Program-made: the position numbers and the translations under genes
The notes under the pieces: generated by a model
The model's input: only the letters and a program-made list of their open reading frames with translations
Database searches by the model: none
Told to the model about the DNA's origin: nothing
Shown: positions 7,004-14,483 of the stretch, piece by piece
How the letters are laid out: the number at the start of each line of letters is the position of its first letter
Numbering within the stretch: position 1 is the stretch's first letter
Assembly (NCBI GenBank): GCA_003153055.1
Contig: PMBV01000246.1
Location: 3,867 to 22,020, forward strand
Length of the DNA stretch: 18,154 nucleotides
Source: Myxococcales bacterium
GTDB lineage: Bacteria; Myxococcota; Myxococcia; Myxococcales; Myxococcaceae
Reading direction: 5' to 3'

Positions 7004-7998
7004 TCCTTCCTCCGCACCTTGAGCACCGCCATCTTGGTCGAGTGGGTGTACGGCGCGGGGTCGGCCGGGAGCGCTCCCTCCCGGGTCGACTCGTAGCCGG
7101 CGAAGTCCAGCGGTGCGTCGATGCGCTCTTCGACCGAGAGGTAGCCATCGTTGCAGGCCTCTCCCAGGGTCTTCTCGAAGTCGGCTCCACTGACGAAGAC
7201 GCCGTTGTTGAGGGCCACCAGCCAGCCCTCGTGGGCCACCAGCGGGCGCACCTTGTTGATGAGCCTCAGCATGTCGCGCTCGAGGTCTACCCGGCCCTGG
7301 GGCGTCACCGAGAAGAACGGCGGGTCGACGAAGACGCAGTCGAAGAGCTGGTTTTCCTTCTTGAGCCGCCCCACCACGTCGAAGAAGTCGCCGGTGAGGA
7401 ATTCGGTTCGTGAGATGGGCCACCGATTGAGGGCCCAGGAGTCTTTGGCGACCGAGAGGAAGGCTCGGTTCAGGTCGGTGCTGACGACGCGCGTCGCGCC
7501 GCCGGCCTTGGCCGCCACGCTCAGGCTCCCGGTGTAGGCGAAGGCGTTGAGCACCCGTTTGCCCCCGAGCTTCTGCTTGGCCCAGGTCCGCAACGGGGCC
7601 GTGTCGAGGTAGAGGCTCGCGTCGCGGTTCAAGGTGAGGCGCAGCGCGTACGACACGCCCTCTTCCTGAACGCGGCGACACAGCTGCTCGGGCTCGCCGA
7701 ACACGAGCGTGCCATTGCGCAGCGCCGGCGCGTCTGACTCCCGCTGCTTCACCAGGCCCGCGGTGAGCCAGGGCAGGCGAGCTCGGGCCGCCGCCACCAC
7801 CTGGTCGACCAGCTCGGGCGCCCCCTCGGGGCCATGGGCGTCGTGAACGACCAGAGACTGGCCGTAGAGGTCCACCGCGAGCCGCGGGGCCCCCTCGGTG
7901 TATCCGTTGAACAGCCGGAGCGCTTGATCGTGCGCTCCGTCCAGCCGCTGGGCTCGGGCGTCGAGCGCCCTGCCGAAGAGCTCCAATACCGTCGACAT
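6991..7998 (-). CDS. Class I SAM-dependent methyltransferase, RlmI/RlmK-like (probable 23S rRNA methyltransferase)
   Basis: The product is 335 residues from the ATG at 7998. The N-terminal part (about 25-130) holds NGYTEGAPRLAVDLYGQSLV, the RNA-binding-domain side of RlmI/RlmK-type enzymes. The catalytic domain has motif I VLNAFAYTGSLSVAA (149-163), VVSTDLNRAFLSVAKDS (171-187), FLTGDFFDVV (200-209) and the motif IV FVDPPFFS (223-230). This order, with D-P-P-F-F, is that of the Methyltrans_SAM family, whose characterised members modify 23S rRNA cytosine C5 (RlmI, position 1962) or guanine N7. It lacks an obvious PUA domain at the very N-terminus, so it may be a shorter relative and the modified base is not certain. 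The gene stands alone, convergent with the sensor operon and divergent from argE. Its strong ribosome site is unusually far from the start (see the separate entry). Confidence 0.82.
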   Translation of the reverse strand: MSTVLELFGRALDARAQRLDGAHDQALRLFNGYTEGAPRLAVDLYGQSLVVHDAHGPEGAPELVDQVVAAARARLPWLTAGLVKQRESDAPALRNGTLVFGEPEQLCRRVQEEGVSYALRLTLNRDASLYLDTAPLRTWAKQKLGGKRVLNAFAYTGSLSVAAKAGGATRVVSTDLNRAFLSVAKDSWALNRWPISRTEFLTGDFFDVVGRLKKENQLFDCVFVDPPFFSVTPQGRVDLERDMLRLINKVRPLVAHEGWLVALNNGVFVSGADFEKTLGEACNDGYLSVEERIDAPLDFAGYESTREGALPADPAPYTHSTKMAVLKVRRKDERR

Positions 7999-8025
7999 GC
8001 GGTCGCTGCTACAGCGGCGCCTCCC
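7999..8025 (-). promoter_or_regulatory. Distant Shine-Dalgarno with a spacer hairpin before the RlmI-like gene
   Basis: On the minus strand GGGAGG (8025-8020) lies 21 bases before the ATG, too far for direct use. Between them is CGCTG-TAG-CAGCG (8016-8004), a perfect 5-bp hairpin of 13 bases. If it folds, the remaining spacer is eight bases, close to ideal. No alternative start codon lies in frame within that spacer. Confidence 0.4.
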
Positions 8026-8031
8026 TTTGCG

Positions 8032-8045
8032 CCAGCGCTCGCTGG
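8032..8045. promoter_or_regulatory. Inverted repeat in the divergent argE / methyltransferase intergenic region
   Basis: CCAGCG-CT-CGCTGG is a perfect inverted repeat with 6-bp arms. It lies in the 106-bp gap between two divergently transcribed genes, where promoters for both must lie. It is a candidate operator; no clear -10/-35 pair could be placed beside it. Confidence 0.25.
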
Positions 8046-8104
8046 GAAAAGGTGCCGTGCTGACCGGCCCGGCGGGGTTCTGGCCGCCGTGTTAGAGGTG
8101 GCTC

Positions 8105-9226
8105 ATGCCGGACGGCCTGGTGAGGACACTCAAGGATCTCGTGGCCATCGACTCCACCTCGACCCGGAGCAACCTGCCGGTCATCGACGTGCTGGAGCGC
8201 CGGCTCCAGGGGCTCGGGTTTGCCTGCGAGCGCCAGCGCTACGTCGACGAGGCCGGGGTCGAGAAGGCCAACCTCCTGGCCCGGCTGGGAGCGGGGCTGC
8301 CCGAGGTCGCGCTGGTGGGGCACACCGACTGTGTTCCCTTCGATGCCAGCTGGAGCGAAGCCCTCAGCCTGACCGAGCGAGAGGGAAAGCTGTTCGGCCG
8401 TGGCTCGTGCGACACCAAGGCCTACATCGCCTGCGCCATCACCGCCGCCGAGCGCGTGCTCCCTCGGCTCAAGCGGCCGGTGCTGCTCATCTTCACCGCC
8501 GACGAGGAGCTCGGCTGCTACGGAGCCAAGAAGCTGGTCGACGCCAAGCTCGGGCAGTGCAAGCGGGCGGTCATCGGCGAGCCCACCCGGCTGCGGCCCA
8601 TTCGCGCCAACAAGGGGTACTGCTTGGCCGAGGTCGAGGTGCGGGGCAAAGAGGGCCACAGCGCCTACCCCGACACGGGAGCCTCAGCCATCTTCCGGGC
8701 GGCCCGGCTCATCGAGCAGATTGAGGCCTACGCCCTGGGTGAGCTGAGGGCCGAAGAAGACGCGACCTTCGCGCCGCCCTTCGCCACGCTGAACGTGGGC
8801 ATGGTGTCCGGCGGCCGGGCGAAGAACATCATTCCTGGGAGCTGCCGCTTCACCCTCGAGTGGCGCCCGCTGCCGGGCCACGACGTCGAGCAGGTGCGCC
8901 GCGCGGTGGAAGGGATGATCGCCCGCTGCGCCGTGCAGGACTCGGGCTTCGCTGCGACCGTGAAGCCGCTGCGCCTCGATCAGGGGTTTGATACCGCTCC
9001 CGACGCTGACCTGGTGCGGCTCTTGGCTCGACTCAGTGGCCAGGCGGCAGCCACTGTCGCCTTTGGTACCGAGGGGCCTCAACTGGCCCAGCTCGGCGCG
9101 GTGCCCGTGGTGTTTGGGCCTGGGGACATCACCGTGGCCCACCAGACGGGAGAGCACGTGCCGGTGGCGGAGCTGTTCCGGGCGGTGGAGATCCTCGAGG
9201 GAGTGCTCCTCGAGCTCGGGGGCTGA
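8105..9226 (+). CDS. argE: ArgE-like acetylornithine deacetylase (M20 metallopeptidase family)
   Basis: The product is 373 residues, close to the 380 of ArgE. This enzyme class removes an acetyl group from N-acetylornithine to give ornithine for arginine synthesis. The M20 metal-site motifs are all present: GHTDCVPF with His73 and Asp75, GRGSCDTKA with the bridging Asp103, TADEELG with catalytic Glu134 and Glu135, GEPT with Glu159, and the final metal His346 in TVAHQTGEHVP. The dimerisation-domain His185 is in EGHSAYPDTGAS. The motifs GRGSCDTKA and FGTEGPQL are typical of the ArgE branch rather than DapE. The start is fixed by GAGGT five bases before the ATG. No other arginine gene lies nearby, so a related N-acyl amino acid deacylase remains possible. 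The next gene starts 83 bp downstream. Confidence 0.85.
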   Translation: MPDGLVRTLKDLVAIDSTSTRSNLPVIDVLERRLQGLGFACERQRYVDEAGVEKANLLARLGAGLPEVALVGHTDCVPFDASWSEALSLTEREGKLFGRGSCDTKAYIACAITAAERVLPRLKRPVLLIFTADEELGCYGAKKLVDAKLGQCKRAVIGEPTRLRPIRANKGYCLAEVEVRGKEGHSAYPDTGASAIFRAARLIEQIEAYALGELRAEEDATFAPPFATLNVGMVSGGRAKNIIPGSCRFTLEWRPLPGHDVEQVRRAVEGMIARCAVQDSGFAATVKPLRLDQGFDTAPDADLVRLLARLSGQAAATVAFGTEGPQLAQLGAVPVVFGPGDITVAHQTGEHVPVAELFRAVEILEGVLLELGG

Positions 9227-9309
9227 TTCGTGGGCCTGGGTCGATTTCTCGCGGGCCCGAGCGCGCCTGACCGGTATGCTGGCGACTCCCCTCAAGGCCA
9301 GGAGCGAGC

Positions 9310-9984
9310 ATGGCGAGCGTGAAGCGCCGCACCACCAAGAAGAAGCCGCCGAGGAAGCCCGCGGCCGCCAAGGTGCCTTCGGCCAGCGCCTCGCTCGAGC
9401 CCGATGAGTTCAGCGCCTCCGGTGGTTTCGTGGCCGTGGCCCCGGGCAGAGATCGCTCAGGCGAGCGGCCGGCCGTGCGAGAGCTGAGCTGGGCTGACTT
9501 CGATCGGCTGGTGCAGAAGGTCGCGGTGGCGGCCAAGGCCTTCAAGCCCGAGGCGGTGGTGGGGTTGGTGCACGGCGGCGTCTTCGTGGGCGGGGCGCTG
9601 GCCAGTGCTCTCAAGGCCGACTTCTTCCCAGTGCGGGTCACCCGTCGCAGCCGCGATCACCAGGCTGGCGCGGCGGCGTCAGATGAGCTGCCCAAGGAGC
9701 TCGAGGGTCGCCGAGTGTTGATCGTCGATGACGTGGCCGCATCGGGTGACAGCCTGGAGTTTGCCTTGAGAGCTGCCAAGGCCCGCGGCGTTCGTCGGCT
9801 GGCGACGGCGTCGCTGGTGGCTCGACCGGGCCGGTATGCCCCCGACTTCTCGGCGCTCGAGTCCGACGAGCTCTTCGTGTTCCCGTGGGACTACGCGCCG
9901 CTGGTGAACGACGGGCGCTTCGATCCCGAGCCGGCTCGCAAGGCTCCCGCGGTGCGAAAGCGTTCACCTCAGCGTCGTCGGTGA
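9310..9984 (+). CDS. Phosphoribosyltransferase-fold protein with basic N- and C-terminal tails
   Basis: The product is 224 residues, with AGGAG five bases before the ATG. The central domain (about 59-200) is a type I phosphoribosyltransferase fold. It has [17 protein letters not shown] (83-99) and the PRPP-binding motif [17 protein letters not shown] (136-152), then [11 protein letters not shown] and FPWDYAPL, as in hypoxanthine or xanthine-guanine phosphoribosyltransferases. The base substrate is unknown. The first 25 residues are Lys/Arg/Pro/Ala-rich ([13 protein letters not shown]) and the last 15 are also basic ([10 protein letters not shown]), which is unlike the compact salvage enzymes and resembles nucleic-acid-binding tails. 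SelB starts 34 bp downstream on the same strand, so the two may be cotranscribed. Confidence 0.85.
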   Translation: MASVKRRTTKKKPPRKPAAAKVPSASASLEPDEFSASGGFVAVAPGRDRSGERPAVRELSWADFDRLVQKVAVAAKAFKPEAVVGLVHGGVFVGGALASALKADFFPVRVTRRSRDHQAGAAASDELPKELEGRRVLIVDDVAASGDSLEFALRAAKARGVRRLATASLVARPGRYAPDFSALESDELFVFPWDYAPLVNDGRFDPEPARKAPAVRKRSPQRRR

Positions 9985-10018
9985 CTCGAGACGTCGCGTC
10001 GTCGGAGAGGGAGCGCGG

Positions 10019-11935
10019 ATGATCGTCGGAACCGCGGGCCACGTCGACCACGGCAAGACGGCGCTGGTGAAGGCGTTGACGGGCATCGACACGGATCGGC
10101 TCCCCGAGGAGAAGCGCCGGGGCATCACCCTCGAGCTCGGCTTCGCGCATCTCGATCTCCCCCAAGGCGGCCGCGTCGGCGTCATCGACGTGCCCGGCCA
10201 CGAGCGCTTCGTCCGGGCCATGGCGTCAGGGGCCGGTGGCATCGACGTGGTGATGCTGGTGGTGGCCGCCGACGAGGGCGTGATGCCTCAGACGAGGGAG
10301 CACTTGGACATCTGCCGGCTCCTCGGGGTGCGTGCGGGGGTCGTCGTCATCACCAAGTGCGACCTCCTCCCTGGGCTGGGCGAGGGGTGGCTCGAGCTCC
10401 TCATGCCCGAGCTCGAGGCGCTGGTCGCGGGCTCCTTCCTCGAGGAAGCGAAGGTCGTTCGGATCAGCGCGCGGTCAGGGGAAGGGCTCGATGCGCTGAA
10501 GGCCGAGCTCCACCGACTGGTCTCGGAGCTCGAGGGCACACCTCGGTCACCCGATGGGCCGCTCTTCATTCCGGTGGATCGCGCCTTCACGACCAAGGGC
10601 TTCGGGCTCGTCGTCACCGGCTCGCTGTTGAGCGGCCGGCTCAAAGCGGGTGACGAGGTCGACCTGCTCCCGGGGCTCGCGGGGCCGTGGCGGGTGCGGG
10701 GCCTCCAGGCGCATGGGGAGGGCATTACCGAGGCCGTGGCTGGCGGCAGGGTGGCGGTCAATCTGCCGGAGCTCGACACCCAGCAAGTGCACCGGGGCAT
10801 GGCTGTGGTGCGCCACGATGAGCTCCGCGCCACGCGAGCGCTCGACGTCGAGCTCACCTTGCTCCCCATGGCCGAAGCGCCGCTGCCGAGGCGCTCGCGA
10901 CAGCTCGTCTCGGTCGGCACCGCGCTGGTGGAGGGGGTTCTTCGCTTGCTGGACGTCGAGGCGTTGCGGCCAGGGGAGTCGTGCTTCGGGCAGCTCCGGT
11001 TTGCCGAGCCGCTGGCCGCGATGGTTGGGCAGCGCTTCATTCTTCGAGGCACGCGCGCGCTGTCGGGGCGGGGCGCGACGGTGGGAGGAGGGCGGGTGCT
11101 CGCGCTGAGCCTCCGCCGGCGACGGCGTGGGGCAGGGGAGCGGCTCAAGGCGTTGGCCGAGGCGCCGCTCGACGAACGCCTTCGCTGGTTCTTGACCGAG
11201 GCTGGCTACGGGGGGCTGACCGAGGCCGAGCTGTTCGTCACCGCGACGGCCTCGGCGAAGGAGCTCCATCGGGCGCTGGAGGTGCTGGCGTCGAAGGGGG
11301 CGGTGGTGCTGGTGGACAAGGAGCAGCGCCGGTACCTCGATCGCCGAGTCCTCGACGCTCTGGTGGAGCGCTCGCTGGGGCACCTCGACGCGTTTCACCG
11401 TCAGTCCCCGGAGAGAGACGGCGTTTCGAGGGAGGAGCTCAAGCAGCGTCTCGGGGTGCCCTTCGACAAGACCTTTCATCGGGTCCTCGGTGTGCTCCTC
11501 GAAGGCGGCCGGGTCGAAGCCGTGGGCGAGCTAGTCAGGCTCAAAGGTCGAGGAGGGCGCTTCGACGAGGCGGCGCAGCGCCAGAGGAAGGGCGCGCTGG
11601 AGGTGTACGCCAAGGCCGGACTCGCGCCTCCGACGACGTCCGAGCTCGCCGCGAAGCTCGAGACGAGCGAGGCGCGGTTGGTTGAGCTCCTGACTTCCTT
11701 GGCTGGCGAGGGCCTGGTGGTGCGGGCCGGCCCGCTGTTCTTCGATGCCGTGGCCGTGGCCGCGCTCGGTCAACGCTTGGTCGAGTACCTTGCCCAGCAC
11801 CGACGCATCAGCACCCAGGTATTCAAGGAGCTCGTGGGGCAGAGCCGGAAGTTCACCATTCCACTGGCGGAGTACTTCGATCGCGAGCGGGTGACGCTCC
11901 GGGTGGGCGAGGAGCGGGTGCTGCGGAGGAAGTAG
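10019..11935 (+). CDS. selB: Selenocysteine-specific translation elongation factor SelB
   Basis: The product is 638 residues, in the family's usual range of about 610-640. SelB is the GTPase that delivers selenocysteinyl-tRNA to UGA codons marked by a SECIS hairpin. The GTPase motifs are G1 GHVDHGKT (7-14), the switch RGITLELGF (34-42), DVPGH (57-61) and TKCD (112-115). Domain 2 begins near [21 protein letters not shown]. The C-terminal third (about 370-638) is the winged-helix array that binds the [23 protein letters not shown] and [11 protein letters not shown] separate it from EF-Tu. The ATG at 10019 follows GGGAG by five bases. No selA, selC or selD gene is in the window, and no internal UGA-containing reading frame was recognised, so the substrates of this pathway lie elsewhere. 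Confidence 0.95.
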   Translation: MIVGTAGHVDHGKTALVKALTGIDTDRLPEEKRRGITLELGFAHLDLPQGGRVGVIDVPGHERFVRAMASGAGGIDVVMLVVAADEGVMPQTREHLDICRLLGVRAGVVVITKCDLLPGLGEGWLELLMPELEALVAGSFLEEAKVVRISARSGEGLDALKAELHRLVSELEGTPRSPDGPLFIPVDRAFTTKGFGLVVTGSLLSGRLKAGDEVDLLPGLAGPWRVRGLQAHGEGITEAVAGGRVAVNLPELDTQQVHRGMAVVRHDELRATRALDVELTLLPMAEAPLPRRSRQLVSVGTALVEGVLRLLDVEALRPGESCFGQLRFAEPLAAMVGQRFILRGTRALSGRGATVGGGRVLALSLRRRRRGAGERLKALAEAPLDERLRWFLTEAGYGGLTEAELFVTATASAKELHRALEVLASKGAVVLVDKEQRRYLDRRVLDALVERSLGHLDAFHRQSPERDGVSREELKQRLGVPFDKTFHRVLGVLLEGGRVEAVGELVRLKGRGGRFDEAAQRQRKGALEVYAKAGLAPPTTSELAAKLETSEARLVELLTSLAGEGLVVRAGPLFFDAVAVAALGQRLVEYLAQHRRISTQVFKELVGQSRKFTIPLAEYFDRERVTLRVGEERVLRRK

Positions 11936-11944
11936 GTAGGGTCC

Positions 11945-11974
11945 TTGACCCGGCCACCGTAGCGCAACCATAAT
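11945..11974 (+). promoter_or_regulatory. Promoter of the vapBC-type module
   Basis: TTGACC (11945-11950) and CATAAT (11969-11974) match five of six bases each of the sigma-70 consensus, with an 18-base spacer. Transcription would start near 11981, leaving about 28 bases before the ATG at 12009. The -10 box overlaps the upstream in-frame ATG at 11973, which argues against that start. Confidence 0.6.
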
Positions 11975-11979
11975 GGGGT

Positions 11980-11996
11980 CCAAACGGTTGGACGTC
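11980..11996. promoter_or_regulatory. Possible antitoxin operator
   Basis: CCAA-ACGG-TTGG (11980-11991) is an interrupted inverted repeat directly followed by the palindrome GACGTC (11991-11996). Both sit over the predicted transcription start, where VapB/FitA antitoxins bind to repress their own operon. The arms are only four bases, so this is a tentative call from position. Confidence 0.3.
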
Positions 11997-12008
11997 TCAC
12001 GGGTATCT

Positions 12009-12296
12009 ATGGCCTCGCTCACGCTCAAGAATCTTCCCGACGAGCTCCTCCAGTCCCTCCGAGACGCCGCCGAGCGCGACCGCCGGAGTCTGACCCAGGA
12101 GATGGTCTACCTGCTGGAGGCCGCCCTCGGGCGACGGGAGACTCCGACTTCGAGGAGCCCCGCGCGAATCGATGCGGAGGCCCAGGTCGCGGCATGGCGG
12201 AAGCTCGCTGGCAAGTGGGAGTCAGACATCGACGCGGCGACCGAGGCCGAGCACCTCATGAAGGAGCGGACGCCCGGCCGTGAGGTCGACCTCTGA
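12009..12296 (+). CDS. Ribbon-helix-helix antitoxin (VapB / FitA-like)
   Basis: The product is 95 residues from the ATG at 12009. The N-terminal MASLTLKNLPDELLQSLRDA is the classic start of FitA-like antitoxins: a DNA-contacting beta strand (3-7), then two helices (about 9-22 and 26-40, with RSLTQEMVYLLEAAL). The C-terminal half (about 57-95), with Trp65, Trp72 and acidic residues, is the expected toxin-binding tail. In its RNase toxin partnership the antitoxin blocks the PIN active site and represses the operon. The in-frame ATG at 11973 is rejected because it lies in the -10 box. No strong ribosome site is seen (only CGGGT before the ATG). Its stop overlaps the toxin start in a CTGA. Confidence 0.88.
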   Translation: MASLTLKNLPDELLQSLRDAAERDRRSLTQEMVYLLEAALGRRETPTSRSPARIDAEAQVAAWRKLAGKWESDIDAATEAEHLMKERTPGREVDL

Positions 12297-12688
12297 AGCT
12301 TCTCGACACCGACACCTGCATCGCCATCCTCCGTGGCAACCAGGCCGTCATCGCGCGACGGGCCACCACGGACGACGAGGTGGCGACCACCTGGATTACC
12401 GCCGCCGAGCTGCACTACGGCGCCGCCAAGTCCGTTGCCCCGGAGAAGAACGGCGCGCTCGTGCGGAGCTTCCTCGCGACCCTCCCTGTCTTCGGCCTCG
12501 ACGAGGCATCGGTCGAGATTTTTGGAGAGGCAAAGGCCTTGCTCGAGCGGCAGGGACAGCGCCTGGCCGACGCTGACCTCTTCATCGGCGCCATCGCCGC
12601 ATCGAAGCGGGCCACCGTCGTCACGGGGAACAAGCGGCACTACACCCGAATCCCGGGCGTGGCCGTCGAGGATTGGATTCGCGGCTGA
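12293..12688 (+). CDS. vapC: PIN-domain ribonuclease toxin (VapC-like), CTG start
   Basis: The product is 131 residues, the normal VapC length, if it starts at CTG 12293. GAGG (12282-12285) lies seven bases upstream, and the CTG shares CTGA with the antitoxin stop. Read from there it gives (M)KLLDTDTCIAILRG, the standard VapC N-terminus. The frame has a stop at 12281-12283, so no start lies further upstream, and no ATG is available. The next candidate, GTG at 12380, would remove Asp5. Acidic active-site residues are Asp5, Glu39 (ITAAELHYG), Asp95 in ADADLFIGAIA, with Asn113 in VVTGNKRHY at the fourth position. VapC toxins cleave tRNA or rRNA; the target here is unknown. A 10-bp hairpin spans the stop codon. 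Confidence 0.88.
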   Translation: MKLLDTDTCIAILRGNQAVIARRATTDDEVATTWITAAELHYGAAKSVAPEKNGALVRSFLATLPVFGLDEASVEIFGEAKALLERQGQRLADADLFIGAIAASKRATVVTGNKRHYTRIPGVAVEDWIRG

Positions 12689-12701
12689 CGTCCGCGAATC
12701 C
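12675..12701 (+). terminator. Hairpin spanning the toxin stop codon
   Basis: GGATTCGCGG (12675-12684) and CCGCGAATCC (12692-12701) form a perfect 10-bp stem with a 7-base loop that contains the toxin's TGA. It is the strongest hairpin near the end of the module. There is no T run after it, so it may work as a factor-dependent terminator or an RNA-stabilising structure rather than a classical intrinsic terminator. Confidence 0.45.
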
Positions 12702-12864
12702 CCAGGCCAGAAACCATCTCGTCGTCGCCCCGGAGCAGCTGCGGACATTTCGTCGAACTGGAGGCTGTTCGCACACGCACCTGCAGCCCTTGTCCGCACC
12801 ATCGAGGGCTTCCGCGCCGCCCCGTGGGTCCGCGGCAAGACGCCGTGACGGCGCACCACTTGGG
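12702..12864. other. Intergenic stretch between convergent genes, no gene recognised
   Basis: This 163-base stretch holds only a 5-bp hairpin (CGCCG-TGA-CGGCG, 12841-12853) 12 bases past the stop of the minus-strand methyltransferase gene. Short open frames cross it on both strands but carry no recognisable motif, start or ribosome site. It may include worn remains of an older gene, but nothing in it supports a call. Confidence 0.5.
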
Positions 12865-13767
12865 TCAGATGCGCCCGGCCAGGCGGAGTCCAATGCCACC
12901 GGTCGCCGTGACCAGACTCTCGTACTCGGCGCGGGCCTTGGGGTTGGTCACGCCCCGCAGGTTCGCCCGCAGCAGCGTATTCTTCTTGGTGTGCTCCGAG
13001 CCGATGAACTCGAGGGCCGTCACTTCGTAGCCGGCCGAGCGCAGGAGCAGAGCGCGCATCGTGTCGGTCAGGTGTGCCGCGGTCTCACGGCGCAGGTGCG
13101 GGGCCCGCCACACCGGAGCGAAGGCGCCCTCCTCGTGCGCGAGTGTGGCCCAGCCCCGCGCGAGCTCGCCGTGGCAGCAGGGCGCGACGGCGATGAGCTC
13201 GGCCTTGGCCGCAACTCCGAGGGCAATGGCATCACATGTCGCGGTGTCGCAGGCGTGGAGCGCAAGCACGCCGTGGACCGCGCGAGCGTCGACTGTTTCG
13301 AGAGGGGCGGCGACGAAGTGCACCACGTCGTCGAGCTCGGCGACCGCGGTGCGCCGCTCGCACTCGGCGATGAGCGCGGGGTTGCGGTCGACGCCCAGCA
13401 CTTCGAGACGGTGACCCCAGCGCTCTCGGGCACACCAGGCGAGCAGCAAGGTGAGGTACGAGCGTCCGCAGCCAGCGTCGAGGAGCCGCACGACATCGTG
13501 GCGCCCGTGAAGCTCGGCGATGGCCGGCGCCAGCAGCCGCACCATGTGGTTGATCTGCAGGTACTTTCGCACTTGCTGTGGAGGCATCGAGCCGTCCATG
13601 GCCAACAACCCGAGGGCTCGGAGCAGCACCGCCGCCTCCCCGGGCACGACGGGGAGGTCCTTGCCGTGGGTGAGGGCCAGCGTGCGTTCCGGGGTCCAGT
13701 GGGCGCGCGCCCGGTCGCTGAGCTTCTTCGCCCACTCCTCTCGCGGCCCACGCGTCGCTCGACTCAT
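12865..13767 (-). CDS. SAM-dependent methyltransferase, Methyltransf_32-like
   Basis: The product is 300 residues from the ATG at 13767, with GAGG nine bases upstream. An N-terminal helical part includes PPQQVRKYLQINHMVRLLAP (62-81), a segment that precedes the SAM site in this family. Motif I is LLDAGCGRSYLT (95-106), the acidic strand-2 end is VLGVDRNP (123-130), then LHACDTATCDAI (170-181) and APCCHGEL (195-202). The pairing of HACDTAT with APCCH is the mark of Methyltransf_32 proteins, related to the domain in GSTCD and METTL25. Their substrate is not well defined, so none is assigned. No signal peptide or membrane helix is seen. It follows the small lipoprotein gene on the same strand, with a hairpin between, so it is probably transcribed separately. 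Confidence 0.85.
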   Translation of the reverse strand: MSRATRGPREEWAKKLSDRARAHWTPERTLALTHGKDLPVVPGEAAVLLRALGLLAMDGSMPPQQVRKYLQINHMVRLLAPAIAELHGRHDVVRLLDAGCGRSYLTLLLAWCARERWGHRLEVLGVDRNPALIAECERRTAVAELDDVVHFVAAPLETVDARAVHGVLALHACDTATCDAIALGVAAKAELIAVAPCCHGELARGWATLAHEEGAFAPVWRAPHLRRETAAHLTDTMRALLLRSAGYEVTALEFIGSEHTKKNTLLRANLRGVTNPKARAEYESLVTATGGIGLRLAGRI

Positions 13768-13808
13768 CGGCGCGAGCCTCTACCTGGCCCTCTGCTCCGG
13801 CGCCACCA

Positions 13809-13839
13809 CTCCACGACTCAGCGTTCTCCTGTCGTGGAG
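13809..13839 (-). terminator. Hairpin downstream of the small lipoprotein gene
   Basis: CTCCACGAC (13809-13817) and GTCGTGGAG (13831-13839) form a perfect 9-bp stem with a 13-base loop. It starts 13 bases past the lipoprotein gene's stop and ends before the methyltransferase ATG, so it could end the lipoprotein transcript. No T run follows in the minus direction. Confidence 0.45.
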
Positions 13840-13852
13840 CGGGAGAATGCCG

Positions 13853-14461
13853 TCAGCTCTGGATCTCGGCGAGGATGCCGGAGATGTCCTCCGACTCCGC
13901 CTGACCCGAGATGTCCACGCCCCACTGGCCCCGGAAGGACGTGGCGGGGGTGTTCTTGCCCAAGACGTTGAACATCTGGGGTTGGCACTCGCCCCGCTGG
14001 ACGAGGAGTTCGGGGCAGCTCAATTGACCGTTCACCACCGGAATCCCCAATAGCTCTACCGCTACAGTCGAACCAGACGACTTTAGGGTTACGAAGAGGC
14101 GAGAGGCGAACTCAATGTTGTACGTGTCCGTCGACGTCACGGTGCGAGCCGAGGAGCCGCTCCCCGAGACGTGTGAGTTGGCCACGGTCTTGGACTTGTT
14201 GTCCGCCGCGCGCTTGTAGGTCACCGAGCAGGTCTCGCTCCCAGCACAGTCCCGCTTCAGGATGGTGTACGAGCGCTTCTCCGCGGCCCTGGTGACGGCG
14301 TCGATGATGGCGCTCATCGGGCGGCCATCGAGGGTGACTGCGTTCGGCGTCCCCCCGTGGAAATCCAGCGAGCTGTGCGTGAAGGGGACTTGTCGGACCC
14401 CGAACATCGTCATACAGCCCGAGCCTAAGACGGACAGAACTCCCAGAACGAACCACCTCAT
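13853..14461 (-). CDS. Small lipoprotein of unknown function
   Basis: The product is 202 residues from the ATG at 14461, chosen because GGAGG lies eight bases upstream; the GTG at 14470 sits directly on that ribosome site and is rejected. The signal MRWFVLGVLSVLGSGC ends in a lipobox, so Cys16 would be lipidated. The mature part has two close Cys pairs, Cys72/Cys78 and Cys149/Cys159, probably disulfides. A Ser/Thr/Gly-rich middle (95-113, SHVSGSGSSARTVTSTDTY) is flanked by beta-rich segments such as FASRLFVTLKS. No family is recognised. Codon use differs from its neighbours: CTA, GTA, TTG and ATT codons cluster around 14040-14100, and its G+C looks lower. That could mean transfer or weak selection. 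A 14-bp palindrome lies 23 bases before the start. Confidence 0.75.
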   Translation of the reverse strand: MRWFVLGVLSVLGSGCMTMFGVRQVPFTHSSLDFHGGTPNAVTLDGRPMSAIIDAVTRAAEKRSYTILKRDCAGSETCSVTYKRAADNKSKTVANSHVSGSGSSARTVTSTDTYNIEFASRLFVTLKSSGSTVAVELLGIPVVNGQLSCPELLVQRGECQPQMFNVLGKNTPATSFRGQWGVDISGQAESEDISGILAEIQS

Positions 14462-14483
14462 TCGGTACACCTCCGGTCATGGT

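Noticed and set aside
9224..9309. Reading through the argE TGA as selenocysteine
   Set aside because: The frame stays open past the stop only by GC bias, ArgE is already full length, and no SECIS-like element or family precedent supports it.
9985..10018. A selC tRNA or SECIS element next to selB
   Set aside because: The gaps before and after selB are too short or lack a tRNA-like cloverleaf; no selC was found.
10547..11479. 310-residue minus-strand frame opposite selB
   Set aside because: SelB is complete and well supported; this frame has low-complexity composition and no recognisable domain.
12380..12688. GTG start for the PIN toxin
   Set aside because: It would remove the first 29 residues, including catalytic Asp5, and has no better ribosome site than the CTG at 12293.
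12107..12859. 250-residue minus-strand frame across the toxin-antitoxin genes
   Set aside because: It is antisense to both genes of the module and its sequence carries no motif.
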